Below, piece by piece: positions 43,475-55,302 of a stretch of DNA of 64,000 nt. The stretch is from Saussurea involucrata (lineage: Eukaryota > Streptophyta > Magnoliopsida > Asterales > Asteraceae). The DNA lies in the NCBI GenBank assembly GCA_033807775.1, contig CM066325.1:17355301-17419300 (forward strand), written 5' to 3'. The translations under genes were made by a program, and so were the position numbers. The number at the start of each line of letters is the position of its first letter. Position 1 is the first letter of the stretch. Below the pieces are notes generated by a model, which saw only the letters and a program-made list of their open reading frames with translations, searched no databases and had not been told where the DNA came from.

Positions 43475-45232
43475 GATTCCATTGGCAGCACAAAATTCAT
43501 TGAATTCTGTTGAGTTGAATTCGCCACCTCGGTCACTTCTGAGACAGCTTATCTTCCTTTCGGCTTCATTCTCAACCAAGGTTTTGAAGTTTTTAAATAC
43601 TCCAAACGTTTCATCCTTTTCGCAAAGAAAATAAATCCATAGTTTCCTGCTAAAGTCATCAATAAACGTTAGTATGTACCTCTTGCCGTTTGTGGTGCAA
43701 GGTGTGATTGGTCCACACAAGTCTGTATGCACAAGCTGGAGTTTTTCTGTCGCTCTCCAATTGGCTGCTTTCGCGATCGGCTCCCTATGTTGTTTTCCCT
43801 TTGCACACGTCCCACATACGTTCATCAATTCTTTGATCGGAGGCATCCCATTCACCATATGATTCTTAGATAGAAGCTGTAAATCGTTTTGGTTCAAGTG
43901 ACCAAACCGTTTATGCCAAAGAATAGAAACATCTTCGGTTGTAGTCTGTAGACACTCAACCGGTGAGTTTTCAGCAGACACGATAAACATACGGTTCGAT
44001 GAAATGTATAGGTTCATTATGAGTCCCCAATCTTCATGGTAAATCTTACAACTTCCATCCTTGATTAGCATCACCAGCCCTTTCTCTTGGAACTGCCCCA
44101 TACTGAGCAAGTTTGTGGTCAGCTCTGGTACGTAATATACTTCAGTGATGGTGTGGGTTCTACCTTGAACCGAAAGCTTTATATCTCCTTTCCCTTGAAC
44201 CTGCATCCTTGTGCCATTCCCCAACTTTACAGAGTTCTTGAACTGATTGTCAAGATTTGTGAACCACCTCCTGTTACCTGTCATGTGGTTAGAACAACCA
44301 GAGTCTAAAAACCATACCACTTTCTCCTTCATGGCTTCTTTTTCAGTGTTAGCCATAAGTAGGAGCTCTTTCGTTTCGTCAAACTCGGTGTAATTGACAT
44401 TCTTCTCCCAACTAGGACATTCACTTTGATAATGTCCTAGCTTGTGACATTTGAAACACTCGATCGTAGCTCTGCCATTAGAGAATCTGCCGCGACCTCG
44501 TCCACCTCGGAAGCTTCCTCGATAGCTTCCTCGACCCCTGGTTCCCATGGCTGTCCCCATGTCTCTGCCTTCTTCTGTCACCTTCAAGACTTGTTCTTCC
44601 TCAACATTGACCCTCATCCTCTGTTCATGGACTAAGAGACTGCTCTGCAACTCATCCAAGGTAAGCGTATCCAAATTATTCGATTCTTCTATCGAACACA
44701 CCACATAGTTGAATTTACGAGTCATTGACCTTAGAATCTTCTCCGTGATTAGTTTCTCTTGAACATCTTCTCCGCACGCCTTCATCTTCTTTGTTATTGC
44801 AAGGGTTCTTGCAAAATAGGTGTTAACCGACTCCCCTTCCTTCATATTAAGTATCTCGAAATCCTTACGTAGGGCTTGTAGTTGGGCTCGTTTCACTCTG
44901 GTTGACCCCTGGAACTTTTGCTTCATGCTATCCCAAATCTGCTTACTTGTAGCAGTATTGAGGATGGTATCTAGAATGTCTCTATCAATGGCCTGATACA
45001 AAAAGTTCTTCAGCTTCAAGTCCTTCAGAATCTGCTCATTTAACACCTTTTGTTGTTCCTCTGTAAGCACTCTTCCTTCTTCAGGCTTGTTGATCCCGAT
45101 CTCTATGAGATCCCAATACTCTCTCGACCGAATAAAATTCTCCATCAGCTTAGCCCAATGATCATAGTGCCCTTCGAATTTTGGTATGGCTGGTACCACA
45201 AATCCTTTGCCACCGTTGTTCTCCGCCGCCAT
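43475..45232 (-). CDS. Outer Copia gag, protease and first part of integrase
   Basis: The start is ATG at 45232 (MAAENNGGKGF). Gag has the Copia UBN2-type region (YDHWAKLMENFIRSREYW, KQIWDSMKQKFQG), an RGRGSYRG-rich basic stretch and the knuckle CFKCHKLGHYQSEC. The protease has FLDSGCSNHMTG. The pre-integrase domain has WHKRFGHLN and CGTCAKGKQH. The integrase has the first Asp in HTDLCGP and the second in RSDRGGEF. The frame is then cut at FCAANGIK by the SIRE-like element and reads a few codons into its LTR. The continuation is at 35324-33008. The whole locus is a split but otherwise undamaged reading frame. Confidence 0.9.
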
Positions 45233-45306
45233 TGGACAACCTTTCTTCCTATCTTTTCCCTCAACAAGCTCTGATTTCCTCACTCAAACAGGCCCCTTAC
45301 GATGGG

Positions 45307-45318
45307 CTCTGATACCAA
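45307..45318 (-). other. Primer-binding site of the outer Copia element
   Basis: On the minus strand TGGTATCAGAGC follows the end of the 5' LTR, separated by one base. It fits initiator methionine tRNA. Confidence 0.88.
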
Positions 45319-45319
45319 A

Positions 45320-45575
45320 TGAAAAGAATTAGTACTCTACTCACTGAAATACTGAGAAACTACTCTGCGATTTTATTCAAGATACTAGGCTCTTTAAATA
45401 GAGCAGTGGTTACAGCAAAGAAACGGGAAGAAATAAACAGAAAGTGAGAATCCTAAGCAATCTGCATAAAAACAGGGCCACGATGCAAGATTGGTTTATT
45501 CAAAGCTATTTTCCTAAAAAACAGGCATATTCCAGCTGAGTTTGAACGGGTCACTGCTGACCTATTCTCTCAACA
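45320..45575 (-). repeat. 5' LTR of the outer Copia element, 256 bp
   Basis: It ends on the minus strand in CTTTTCA before the primer-binding site. A TATTTAAAG TATA-like box lies at about 45392-45400 (minus strand). Confidence 0.9.
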
Positions 45576-47281
45576 AACATACTCCTAATAAATTAGAGCA
45601 TCTATTTTCTTTTTATATCAACATCAACTTAATAAAATAGAAACTCCAATGATTACAAAGTAGACCTTCTTATAAATATTCCAACTTTTTTATTTATTAA
45701 TAATAGATAATTATATAAATTATATATATAATTATTTAAGAAAAAATTAGAAATATAATTATTAGTTTTTAATTTTTTTTTATTAAGCTAACTCATCTCC
45801 AAATTGGACGTAGAAGTTTCCTTTCATCATTCATGGTTCAAGTAGGTACATCAAATTAAAAAAAATGTGGTAGTTTATACATTTTCATAATATATTTAAG
45901 AAATAAGTAACACATGAGTCATGAGATCATTTTCAACATATTCTCAAAAAATAAAAAATAAAAAAAGTAAAGATTTTGTTCTCTGTTTTACTCCAACAAA
46001 TTCTCCATATTTTTTCGAACAAAGTTTCAAGTTTAAAGAATTTTATAAAGCATGATGTGCCAAAAGAGAATTTAAGTTTTTATTTATTCCGACCAATGAA
46101 TTGAATTATAACTATTTTATATAAATTCTTTTTGTAAAATGTATTTGATGATAAATTTATAACATATTTCAATAATATAATTGATGTTAAGATCTTTAAA
46201 ATCGAGAATAACTCAAATTTAAAAAAATTAGAATTTTTCACTTTTAGTTCTTACTTTAAATAAATTATAAATAATTTATTGGAGATACTTTAAACATATT
46301 TTCATACCATAATTAGGTTGTAACGTTACATAAATTTATTAATACAAAATACAACAATCAATAAACAATAAAAAAACATAAGTATATCATCATTAATTTA
46401 CATTTTTATACTAAATTTAATTTATATATTTTATAAATTTGTTGAAGACTTACTAAAAGAAAACACAATAAATAATTAAAAAAACAATAACAATATAAGC
46501 ATCAAGATAAATAAGAACTTGTGATGATACACAAATATATATGTGACCATAAGAAAAAATAAAAAAAATATATTATAAGAACCTGCACAAAAACCTATAT
46601 ATAACTTGCTCTATTTTGTTTGATATCATTTGGACATTACCCACATATCGATCAAATTTAATCAATGTTTGAATGATCCGTTGTAAAATTTATTTTAACT
46701 TCTTTTAATAAGACGTTGAATATTTGTTAAATTAAAAGTTGGACAAGGATCAAGACCGATATCTCGAAATATCTTTGATAAGATGGTAAATCTAACCGTT
46801 GAGATTAACAAATTGCATTCAAAACCAAATGTGCATGTTTTGCACCATCTAAAAAGATAAATAAAGTAAACCTGGCCTCTACCCCGACAAGGTATAACAA
46901 CTGTTTCCGTAAAGACCCTAACTGTTAACAAAAAAAATGTTGAAATTGGCCGTTTGTAATCATCTTAAAAAATAAACCAAACGAATTTAAGTATATCCAC
47001 CCATAAGTAGCTAGCGTCTAAGAAAATAAGATGTATACAGATATTTCATCTATGAGAAAATGACACCATAAGCATTACCAAGGAATCAATTGTATAAATT
47101 TTAGAAATTCTGTAAAGCATCACTGGGCTCTTTCCTTACTTATGTGTTCATCTATATATTCTGGGCCCTTGGCAATCAATTCACCATACATACTTGTTTG
47201 TTTGATGCAAACAAATTGCAGCTTTTTTAGTACAAACTACAAAGAGTGCCTTTTCGTTTTCGGTGTAATGATTAAAAGAAC
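45576..47281. other. AT-rich intergenic DNA, nothing recognised
   Basis: A run of AT-rich sequence with many poly-A and poly-T tracts. A 78-codon frame at 46695-46931 on the minus strand has no recognisable motif. No inverted repeats or gene signals were found. Confidence 0.6.
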
Positions 47282-49597
47282 TGTAATAACTCAAAAAATA
47301 AGTAATGAGATCTAAATAAAAGATAGGGGTTGAATTGGTTATTTGTGAGAAAGTTTGAGGGCAAAATATAAAAATGTAGGAAATAAGTTTCCCTTCTTTT
47401 GGAGTGTGCAGTATTGTTAGTATTAGAATAGGAAAAAGGCATCTTTTATTTCATTTAGGGTTAGTTCAATGGTGGCTGCATACTGAGGAAGACAAAAAGA
47501 AAAGAAAAGAAAGAAAGAGGAGAATGTGTCTTGTGTGTGTTTTGTGGGTGCAGCCGGCAGAGAGAACGCCGGCGAGAGAGAAGGAAATGGCCGGCGAGGA
47601 GTGAGAGAGAACGCCGGCGAGAGAGAACGCCGGCGAGAGAGAAGGAGATGGCCGGCGAGGAGAGAGAGACGACGGAGGAGAGAGAGGCGAGAGAGAGACG
47701 ACGAGAAGAAGAGAGAGAGTCGTCGAGAAGAGAAAGACGCCGGAGAGAGAGAGAGAGACACAGCCGGAGAGAGAGAGAGCAGTCGAGAGTAAGAGAGAGA
47801 CAACCGGAGAGAGAGAGAGAGATACAGCCATAGAGAGAGAGAGATACAGCCGGAGAGAGGGAGAGAGCAGCGAGAGGGAGAGAGAGGGTCGTGTGAGAGA
47901 GAGAGCATCGAGAAGGAGATGGAGGCTGCGAGAGAGAGAGATAGGCGATGAGAGAGAGAAGGTGGCAGGATTTCGCCGGCGCCGGAGAAGGTGGCCGGCG
48001 GTGGCCGGCAGTGGTGGTCGCCGGAGTTCTAGGCAGCAGTTTCCATTTCGTGAGGTTTTATTCCGGTAAGAAACCCTTCCATTTCATTGCTCTCTTTTTC
48101 AAGTAATGTTAGATTTGTTAGGTCTCTAGTTGCGCTCGGCTATGTGAAATGAGAAATCAAATAAGGGTATTAATGTAGAGTTTTGATTATAATTCTTGTT
48201 GTCATAGTTAAGTCAAGTGTTTATGTGGATTCTTGGTTAGAGAATGGCTTGTGTCAAATAAAAAGAAGAATTGTTGTTAATATGGGGTAGAATTTGATTA
48301 ATGGCGAAATATGTGGGTTTTTGTTTTGAACCGTGTATATCGGAAGTCGGTATGTTCCGGGAGTTGGCCCGTAACTCAAGTTTGGGCCGAATTAGTTTAT
48401 TGGGCCGAATTGGGTATTGGGCCGAATTGAGTGTTGGGCCGAGAGTATTATTAAATCCTTTTGGGCTTAGTTATTTATTAAAGTCTATAATTATATAATA
48501 AGGGTGTGATAGGCTAATTATTATTTTGGGCCATATTATTATTAACGCGATCCGGTTTTGTTATCTAGAATCAAGTGTTATAATTTTTGTTGAGAACCTA
48601 AAGTCGGGTAAATTAATGGATCCGGTATAGTATGTCAATCGGATGGGTAAGCAAAGACCATTAATTATGACTTTTAGACTAGAAGGTAATCTACCAATTT
48701 AGATAAGTTAGGGTTGAGTTGGGATTTAACTCGAGTAATAATTGAACGGATTATGACGAACGCTATTAATATATAATAGGTGTTCCGCCTAGAGATCGGA
48801 AGTGTAAGTGAGGAGCTTTGGAGCAAGCTAGCCAGGTGAGTTTTTCTAACTAAAATACTCGGTTTTACGTGTTTCCAAAAGAAAATGATTATGTGAAAGC
48901 GCCCCGTTAATTTACATGAATTTTACGTGAATGAAAGCTTTATGTTTTACTGATCAGGGTATGTTTATGAGCATGATTTGTCTACAAGCTTTTACGAATG
49001 TTTTCCATGAAAAGTATTATTTTGCTATTAAAGGAGGATTGCCCTCAAGTGTGTGAAACTGCATGTTTTGTGAAATTGCCATGGCAGAGTCGGGTTGCAC
49101 AGTGGAAGACTTCTTGAGTTGCCGTACCCGGCTTTGTAGGGTGTTGAGTTGCCGTACCCGGCTTTGTAGGGTGTTGCCGTACCCGGCTTTGTAGGGTGTT
49201 TCCCTTGGTCTTCTCCGCTGTGCATACCATTGTTGAGTACATGATTTGATACGTTACTGATTTGAAATGAACGTTTTCTTTAAATGATTTGTGAACATGT
49301 TTTAGGGGGAACTCACTAGACCTCATGGTCTAACCCTCGCTTTTCAAAACCAAAACCCTTTTCAGGTAAGCGTTACATTGGAGGCTCAGGTAAATGAGCA
49401 AGCAGCAAGATAGAGTACGGAAGCAGCTAGTGATAGTGCAGGCGCCTCTAATAGAAGTTAGATTATTCTCAGTTGTGTATAGGTTGTTTCCGCCAACCTT
49501 AGTTTACGTATGATGTAACTAAAATTTTTGGGACCCAGTTTTTGTAAATTTATGCTTAAATGCTATGTTTGTTCTATTATATTTTTGGGCTGTTACA
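47282..49597 (+). repeat. 5' LTR of the LARD-like element
   Basis: It contains a GA-rich array with CGCCGGCGAGAGAGAA units (about 47560-47950), a GGGCCGAATT series (about 48385-48440) and three copies of GCCGTACCCGGCTTTGTAGG (49114-49196). It has one more CGCCGGCGAGAGAGAA unit than the 3' LTR. The segment GACCTCATGGTCTAACCCTC near 49318-49340 is shared with the Gypsy LTR. Confidence 0.92.
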
Positions 49598-52500
49598 AAT
49601 GGTATCAGAGCCATAGTTTAAGAGACTTAGGTGACCGGACGGGCCTAAACTTAAACTTGGGAGTAGAAATCACAACTGAGAATCAGGGAATGCGTTAGGA
49701 GGGCACTATTGTAAATACAGAAGATGCGTTAGGAGGACACTATTATAAAGATAGGACTAATAGGGTACTGAGGACTGTCATGTAAGGTAAGTTTGAGATT
49801 TCACCTGGCCAGTGTAATTGCGAACTTACAGGTACATGTATGTGCTTAACCTACCTTATTAACCTACCCAGTGTTTATGTCGTGTTTCAGTACGTTAGAA
49901 TGTCAACGAGATCTCTGAGGTGTAGACTGAGACCCCTTGTTGGGGAAGTTTCATGAGAAATCTTTATGAAGTGAATGATGTATGCATCGTAGAGGCGAGA
50001 TGTTGTTTAGAATGTTATGAATCATATAGAAATAGATCTTCGTGGGTTCGAAGAGATAAAATGATTGGTTTTGAGTAAGACTCTTGTTTCTAGAAAGTCC
50101 CAGTTCTAGAAATAGTGGGATGAGATCAGATAGAATGGTAAGGAATAACAGTGTGGAAATTTTGAATGTATCAATAGAACCCTGACTTCTTAGTCGAGTT
50201 TTTCAAAGGCAGTGTAAATGAAATAAGATACCTATTGTGAAATGGAAGCATGTAGAAGTAGAAAATGAGATAGTGATTAAAACAAAATAGTATGAAGGGG
50301 GTAGAGTAAGTGAGATGTGGAAAGTGTGTTCAGCAAGTTGTTGCGTGACCGAAAGGGGCGACCGTTGGTCGTAGGTAGAATGTCAAGGATAAGCTAAGCG
50401 AGTAAAGCAGTTGACCTTGTTAGAGTGAGTAGCCTTCAAATGCAAGTAGAGTCTCATGCATGGTGTCCTTTTTATGTAACATGAAATTTTCACGATTTAA
50501 GTTAAATATGTAAAGATAAATTTTGATCGAAAACGAGTCAGAATGTGCACGCGTATGTTTAAAGAAAAAGGTGATTTCATTCACATGGCACCATGAAGTT
50601 TCGAGTTTTATGATTTGTAAAGTATTTCGCTCTTTTCATGACGAGTTAAATTATTGCAAAAGTCAAGAAAACGATTAAATGAAAACTTTTATAACCAACG
50701 TGAGCAATGACATATTGGAGTTAATTAGGAGTACGAAAATCGACTGGTTTACTTTGTGTCGGAAATTTCTTTCAGGAAGTGGTCGTATGAAAAGATTTTC
50801 ACTTAATATATTTCCGTCGTAACGACATAATTGGTGGAGTGAGATTAAGATTATGAAAAGTTGTATGCGAACGATCCTCGAGATCGTGGTGTAGGGCATT
50901 GAAGTTTAAAGAGTGATGGGGGCATGCGTACCCGATATGCTTCCAGGTGTTGTTTAATTAAAATGATAAAAGGCACGAAATGATTTATTTATTACGTATG
51001 TCATGCATGAAGGCTATGAACTCACTAGGTCGTAGGATGTTGCACTTTAAAACTAAGAAAGAACTCTGAGAGTGGAGAGTTGTTGGTCAAATCAGGAGAG
51101 AACGTGTAGTATCGGGATAGGTGTTCCGTCACCAGTGGATTATAGTCTCGGACGTAGGAGGGTTTGCACCCTTGTTCGGTAACCGGAGGGACGGTTGTGT
51201 TCGGAGGGAGGGCTTGAAGTCTTCAAAGTGATGATTTTAGTGACTCGTTAAGAATAGTGTGGTAAGGAAGAATGAAATGTATGTGGTGTAGGAATGCGAG
51301 ACTCGAGGCGAGCTTTTAATGGTAAGGTTACCTGAGTAGGTTACGAAAGGAGGGAGGCGGATCATGAAGACGATTCAATATGTTGGTAGGAGTAGGTTCC
51401 GTAAGGGAACCATGTTTAAGAATAAGTTAAGAAAGTAGTTACAGGATTGTCAGTTGATGTAGAAGTCGACGGATGTGTACGTTGGCCGATGTCGAAGACT
51501 TGAATTAGAAAGTTGAGAGTTGATAGAACACCTTGTAGGGGTTCTAAAGGGAAGAGAAGTTATTGTCTGATTAAGCATTCTATTTACGAAGAGTGGAGGG
51601 TTTGTATGATAATGAGGTACGTAACTTGAGCGAAGCGAGTGTGTAGGGTTTAGCAGTCAGTAAGAAAAGTGGTGTGTCTTCGTAAGGGCTCGGATCGCGA
51701 AGAGCTAACTAGAATGGTTGCGTGTGAGCTATTTGAGAACACGTGGATTATAGTTCAACAAGTCGGGAAAGGACTACGTAGTGAGATAGACTCGGTTGTA
51801 GTATACGGAAGGACACGAAGGAATGTGTGGATTATGAATGAATGACTATGAGAGGTTCGGTCTGCAGTGTAATGTATTGAGTGAGGAACGTACAGTTATG
51901 TAATGGCATTAATTGCCAAGTTAAATGTACTAGCTAGTATCGTAGTGAGGTGATGTTAGAGGAGAGAAAGCATCAATTAGAAGCTTTTGGGGTTTTCGGA
52001 TGGGAGGTACGACCTGTTAATCAAATTGTTGGAACACATAGAGAGTAAGTTGACTTTATGGTACGATTATGATCAGGATAGAAGGACGGAGTAGTGGTGG
52101 GATATTACCCAAAGGAGAAACCAAGTGTCTCAGTTGTAATAGTCGCTAAGTAGGTATATGTTGAAATCATTAGAAGTTTAAAGAGGTTGAAGAGTGGATT
52201 AGTCAAATGTGTTATGGTAAATGCTAGGTATTTGTAGAACGTGAATCGTTTCTTTTGTGAAGGGGGATGACCCTAGAGAGAGATAGTTGGAATTTGGTTA
52301 TGTTTAAAGAAGGATGATGATTATGGGTCGGAGCGGTGGTATGATCGTTAGTTGATTCGAGACGTCAGGATAGATGTATAAGCTTTTGTTTGGCTGATTA
52401 ACAATTTTGAGGATTGTTAGCTAATGACATTTATTGTTATCATTAGAGATGTTATGACTCTACCGAGATTCTTACTAAGAATTAATAGGAGAGAATCGAT

Positions 52501-52933
52501 CTGTTAAAGTGAGAAATTGATGATAGTGCGATGGAAGGAGAAATTTTCAAATTAATTCGAAAAATTGCAAGTTTTGGGTTACTTAGTGGAGTTGTTAGTA
52601 AGAAATCAGTTTTGACTGTCGGATTTTGCGAATACCAGCATAACGAGATGTTGATGCTAAGTTGTCATACATGAAAATTTGTGGTTGATAGAAAGATATA
52701 AACTGCTTTTCAATTGGGGTGCTTCATTTGAAATAAGATAATTGCATGTTTTGGTTATGAAAAGAGATTGTGAGTTGAATCAGAGTTGCGCAGCGAAGGC
52801 GTGAAAGTAAGTTGTTATTATTTTATTATTAGAAAGATTTATTCCGAGAGTTGAGGTTTGAACTTCGATAAATTTTTTCGACGGTTATCGTTGGAGTGAA
52901 TTCCGGGACGGAATTCCATTAAGGAGGGGAGAT
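49598..52933 (+). other. Non-coding interior of the LARD-like element
   Basis: The first 300 bp (leader up to an ATG near 49899) align with 589-870 of the Gypsy element. A candidate leader intron at 49787-49890 has donor GGTAAGT and acceptor TTTCAG. After that, stops occur in all frames and I found no gag, protease, RT or integrase motif. Base composition is purine-rich on the plus strand, as in the coding part of the Gypsy element. It may therefore be very degraded coding sequence or unrelated filler. Confidence 0.75.
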
Positions 52934-55235
52934 TGTAATAACTCAAAAAATAAGTAATGAGATCTAAATAAAAGATAGGGGTTGAATTGGTTATTTGTGA
53001 GAAAGTTTGAGGGCAAAATATAAAAATGTAGGAAATAAGTTTCCCTTCTTTTGGAGTGTGCAGTATTGTTAGTATTAGAATAGGAAAAAGGCATCTTTTA
53101 TTTCATTTAGGGTTAGTTCAATGGTGGCTGCATACTGAGGAAGACAAAAAGAAAAGAAAAGAAAGAAAGAGGAGAATGTGTCTTGTGTGTGTTTTGTGGG
53201 TGCAGCCGGCAGAGAGAACGCCGGCGAGAGAGAAGGAAATGGCCGGCGAGGAGTGAGAGAGAACGCCGGCGAGAGAGAAGGAGATGGCCGGCGAGGAGAG
53301 AGAGACGACGGAGGAGAGGGAGAGGCGAGAGAGAGACGACGAGAAGAAGAGAGAGAGTCGTCGAGAAGAGAAAGACGCCGGAGAGAGAGAGAGAGACACA
53401 GCCGGAGAGAGAGAGAGCAGTCGAGAGTAAGAGAGAGACAACCGGAGAGAGAGAGAGAGATACAGCCATAGAGAGAGAGAGATACAGCCGGAGAGAGGGA
53501 GAGAGCAGCGAGAGGGGGAGAGAGGGTCGTGTGAGAGAGAGAGCATCGAGAAGGAGATGGAGGCTGCGAGAGAGAGAGATAGGCGATGAGAGAGAGAAGG
53601 TGGCAGGATTTCGCCGGCGCCGGAGAAGGTGGCCGGCGGTGGCCGGCAGTGGTGGTCGCCGGAGTTCTAGGCAGCAGTTTCCATTTCGTGAGGTTTTATT
53701 CCGGTAAGAAACCCTTCCATTTCATTGCTCTCTTTTTCAAGTAATGTTAGATTTGTTAGGTCTCTAGTTGCGCTCGGCTATGTGAAATGAGAAATCAAAT
53801 AAGGGTATTAATGTAGAGTTTTGATTATAATTCTTGTTGTCATAGTTAAGTCAAGTGTTTATGTGGATTCTTGGTTAGAGAATGGCTTGTGTCAAATAAA
53901 AAGAAGAATTGTTGTTAATATGGGGTAGAATTTGATTAATGGCGAAATATGTGGGTTTTTGTTTTGAACCGTGTATATCGGAAGTCGGTATGTTCCGGGA
54001 GTTGGCCCGTAACTCAAGTTTGGGCCGAATTAGTTTATTGGGCCGAATTGGGTATTGGGCCGAATTGAGTGTTGGGCCGAGAGTATTATTAAATCCTTTT
54101 GGGCTTAGTTATTTATTAAAGTCTATAATTATATAATAAGGGTGTGATAGGCTAATTATTATTTTGGGCCATATTATTATTAACGCGATCCGGTTTTGTT
54201 ATCTAGAATCAAGTGTTATAATTTTTGTTGAGAACCTAAAGTCGGGTAAATTAATGGATCCGGTATAGTATGTCAATCGGATGGGTAAGCAAAGACCATT
54301 AATTATGACTTTTAGACTAGAAGGTAATCTACCAATTTAGATAAGTTAGGGTTGAGTTGGGATTTAACTCGAGTAATAATTGAACGGATTATGACGAACG
54401 CTATTAATATATAATAGGTGTTCCGCCTAGAGATCGGAAGTGTAAGTGAGGAGCTTTGGAGCAAGCTAGCCAGGTGAGTTTTTCTAACTAAAATACTCGG
54501 TTTTACGTGTTTCCAAAAGAAAATGATTATGTGAAAGCGCCCCGTTAATTTACATGAATTTTACGTGAATGAAAGCTTTATGTTTTACTGATCAGGGTAT
54601 GTTTATGAGCATGATTTGTCTACAAGCTTTTACGAATGTTTTCCATAAAAAGTATTATTTTGCTATTAAAGGAGGATTGCCCTCAAGTGTGTGAAACTGC
54701 ATGTTTTGTGAAATTGCCATGGCAGAGTCGGGTTGCACAGTGGAAGACTTCTTGAGTTGCCGTACCCGGCTTTGTAGGGTGTTGAGTTGCCGTACCCGGC
54801 TTTGTAGGGTGTTGCCGTACCCGGCTTTGTAGGGTGTTTCCCTTGGTCTTCTCCGCTGTGCATACCATTGTTGAGTACATGATTTGATACGTTACTGATT
54901 TGAAATGAACGTTTTCTTTAAATGATTTGTGAACATGTTTTAGGGGGAACTCACTAGACCTCATGGTCTAACCCTCGCTTTTCAAAACCAAAACCCTTTT
55001 CAGGTAAGCGTTACATTGGAGGCTCAGGTAAATGAGCAAGCAGCAAGATAGAGTACGGAAGCAGCTAGTGATAGTGCAGGCGCCTCTAGTAGAAGTTAGA
55101 TTATTCTCAGTTGTGTATAGGTTGTTTACGCCAACCTTAGTTTACGTATGATGTAACTAAAATTTTTGGGACCCAGTTTTTGTAAATTTATGCTTAAATG
55201 CTATGTTTGTTCTATTATATTTTTGGGCTGTTACA
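52934..55235 (+). repeat. 3' LTR of the LARD-like element
   Basis: It is nearly identical to the 5' LTR; visible differences include CCATAAAAAG for CCATGAAAAG, CTCTAGTAG for CTCTAATAG and GTTTACGCC for GTTTCCGCC. Its end is 67 bp from the stop codon of the hydrolase gene, which runs towards it. Confidence 0.92.
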
Positions 55236-55302
55236 AGAACAAAATGGTAATCTATTCGGTTGTCAATGCACAAGTAACGAGCGTATAGCGTACCAACAAA
55301 GA

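Larger units (their letters stand above)
32791..45575 (-). mobile_element. Ty1/Copia retrotransposon split by a younger Copia element
   Basis: LTRs at 32791-33021 and 45320-45575 begin TGAAAAGAATTAG and end CTCTCAACA. On the minus strand the primer-binding site TGGTATCAGAGC lies beside the right LTR (45307-45318), and a GGGGAAGGA purine tract lies beside the left LTR. Without the insert the element is about 4.6 kb, normal for Copia. A clear target duplication was not found (CAAAA against AACAT). Confidence 0.9.
47282..55235 (+). mobile_element. LARD-like non-coding LTR element, TSD AGAAC
   Basis: LTRs of 2316 bp (47282-49597) and 2302 bp (52934-55235) begin TGTAATAACTC and end GGGCTGTTACA. 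They are flanked by AGAAC at 47277-47281 and 55236-55240. The primer-binding site TGGTATCAGAGC at 49600-49611, the leader, and the 3' end GGGACGGAATTCCATT with purine tract AAGGAGGGGAGA match the Gypsy element at 1-6719. The 3.3-kb interior has no long open frame. Only about five base changes and small repeat-length changes separate the LTRs, so insertion is recent. Confidence 0.92.

Noticed and set aside
32791..45575. Reading the 12.8-kb region as one very long Copia element
   Set aside because: The inner LTR pair, its CTTTT duplication and the cut outer integrase frame show two separate nested elements.
47423..47908. Long Ser/Leu-rich and Arg/Glu-rich frames on both strands (also 53113-53707)
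   Set aside because: They are by-products of the GA-rich tandem array inside the LARD LTRs; all frames are open because the repeat lacks stops, and no domain is visible.
49114..49196. Three evenly spaced repeats considered as a CRISPR-like array
   Set aside because: Only three nearly contiguous direct copies inside a plant LTR with no unique spacers; a simple tandem repeat.
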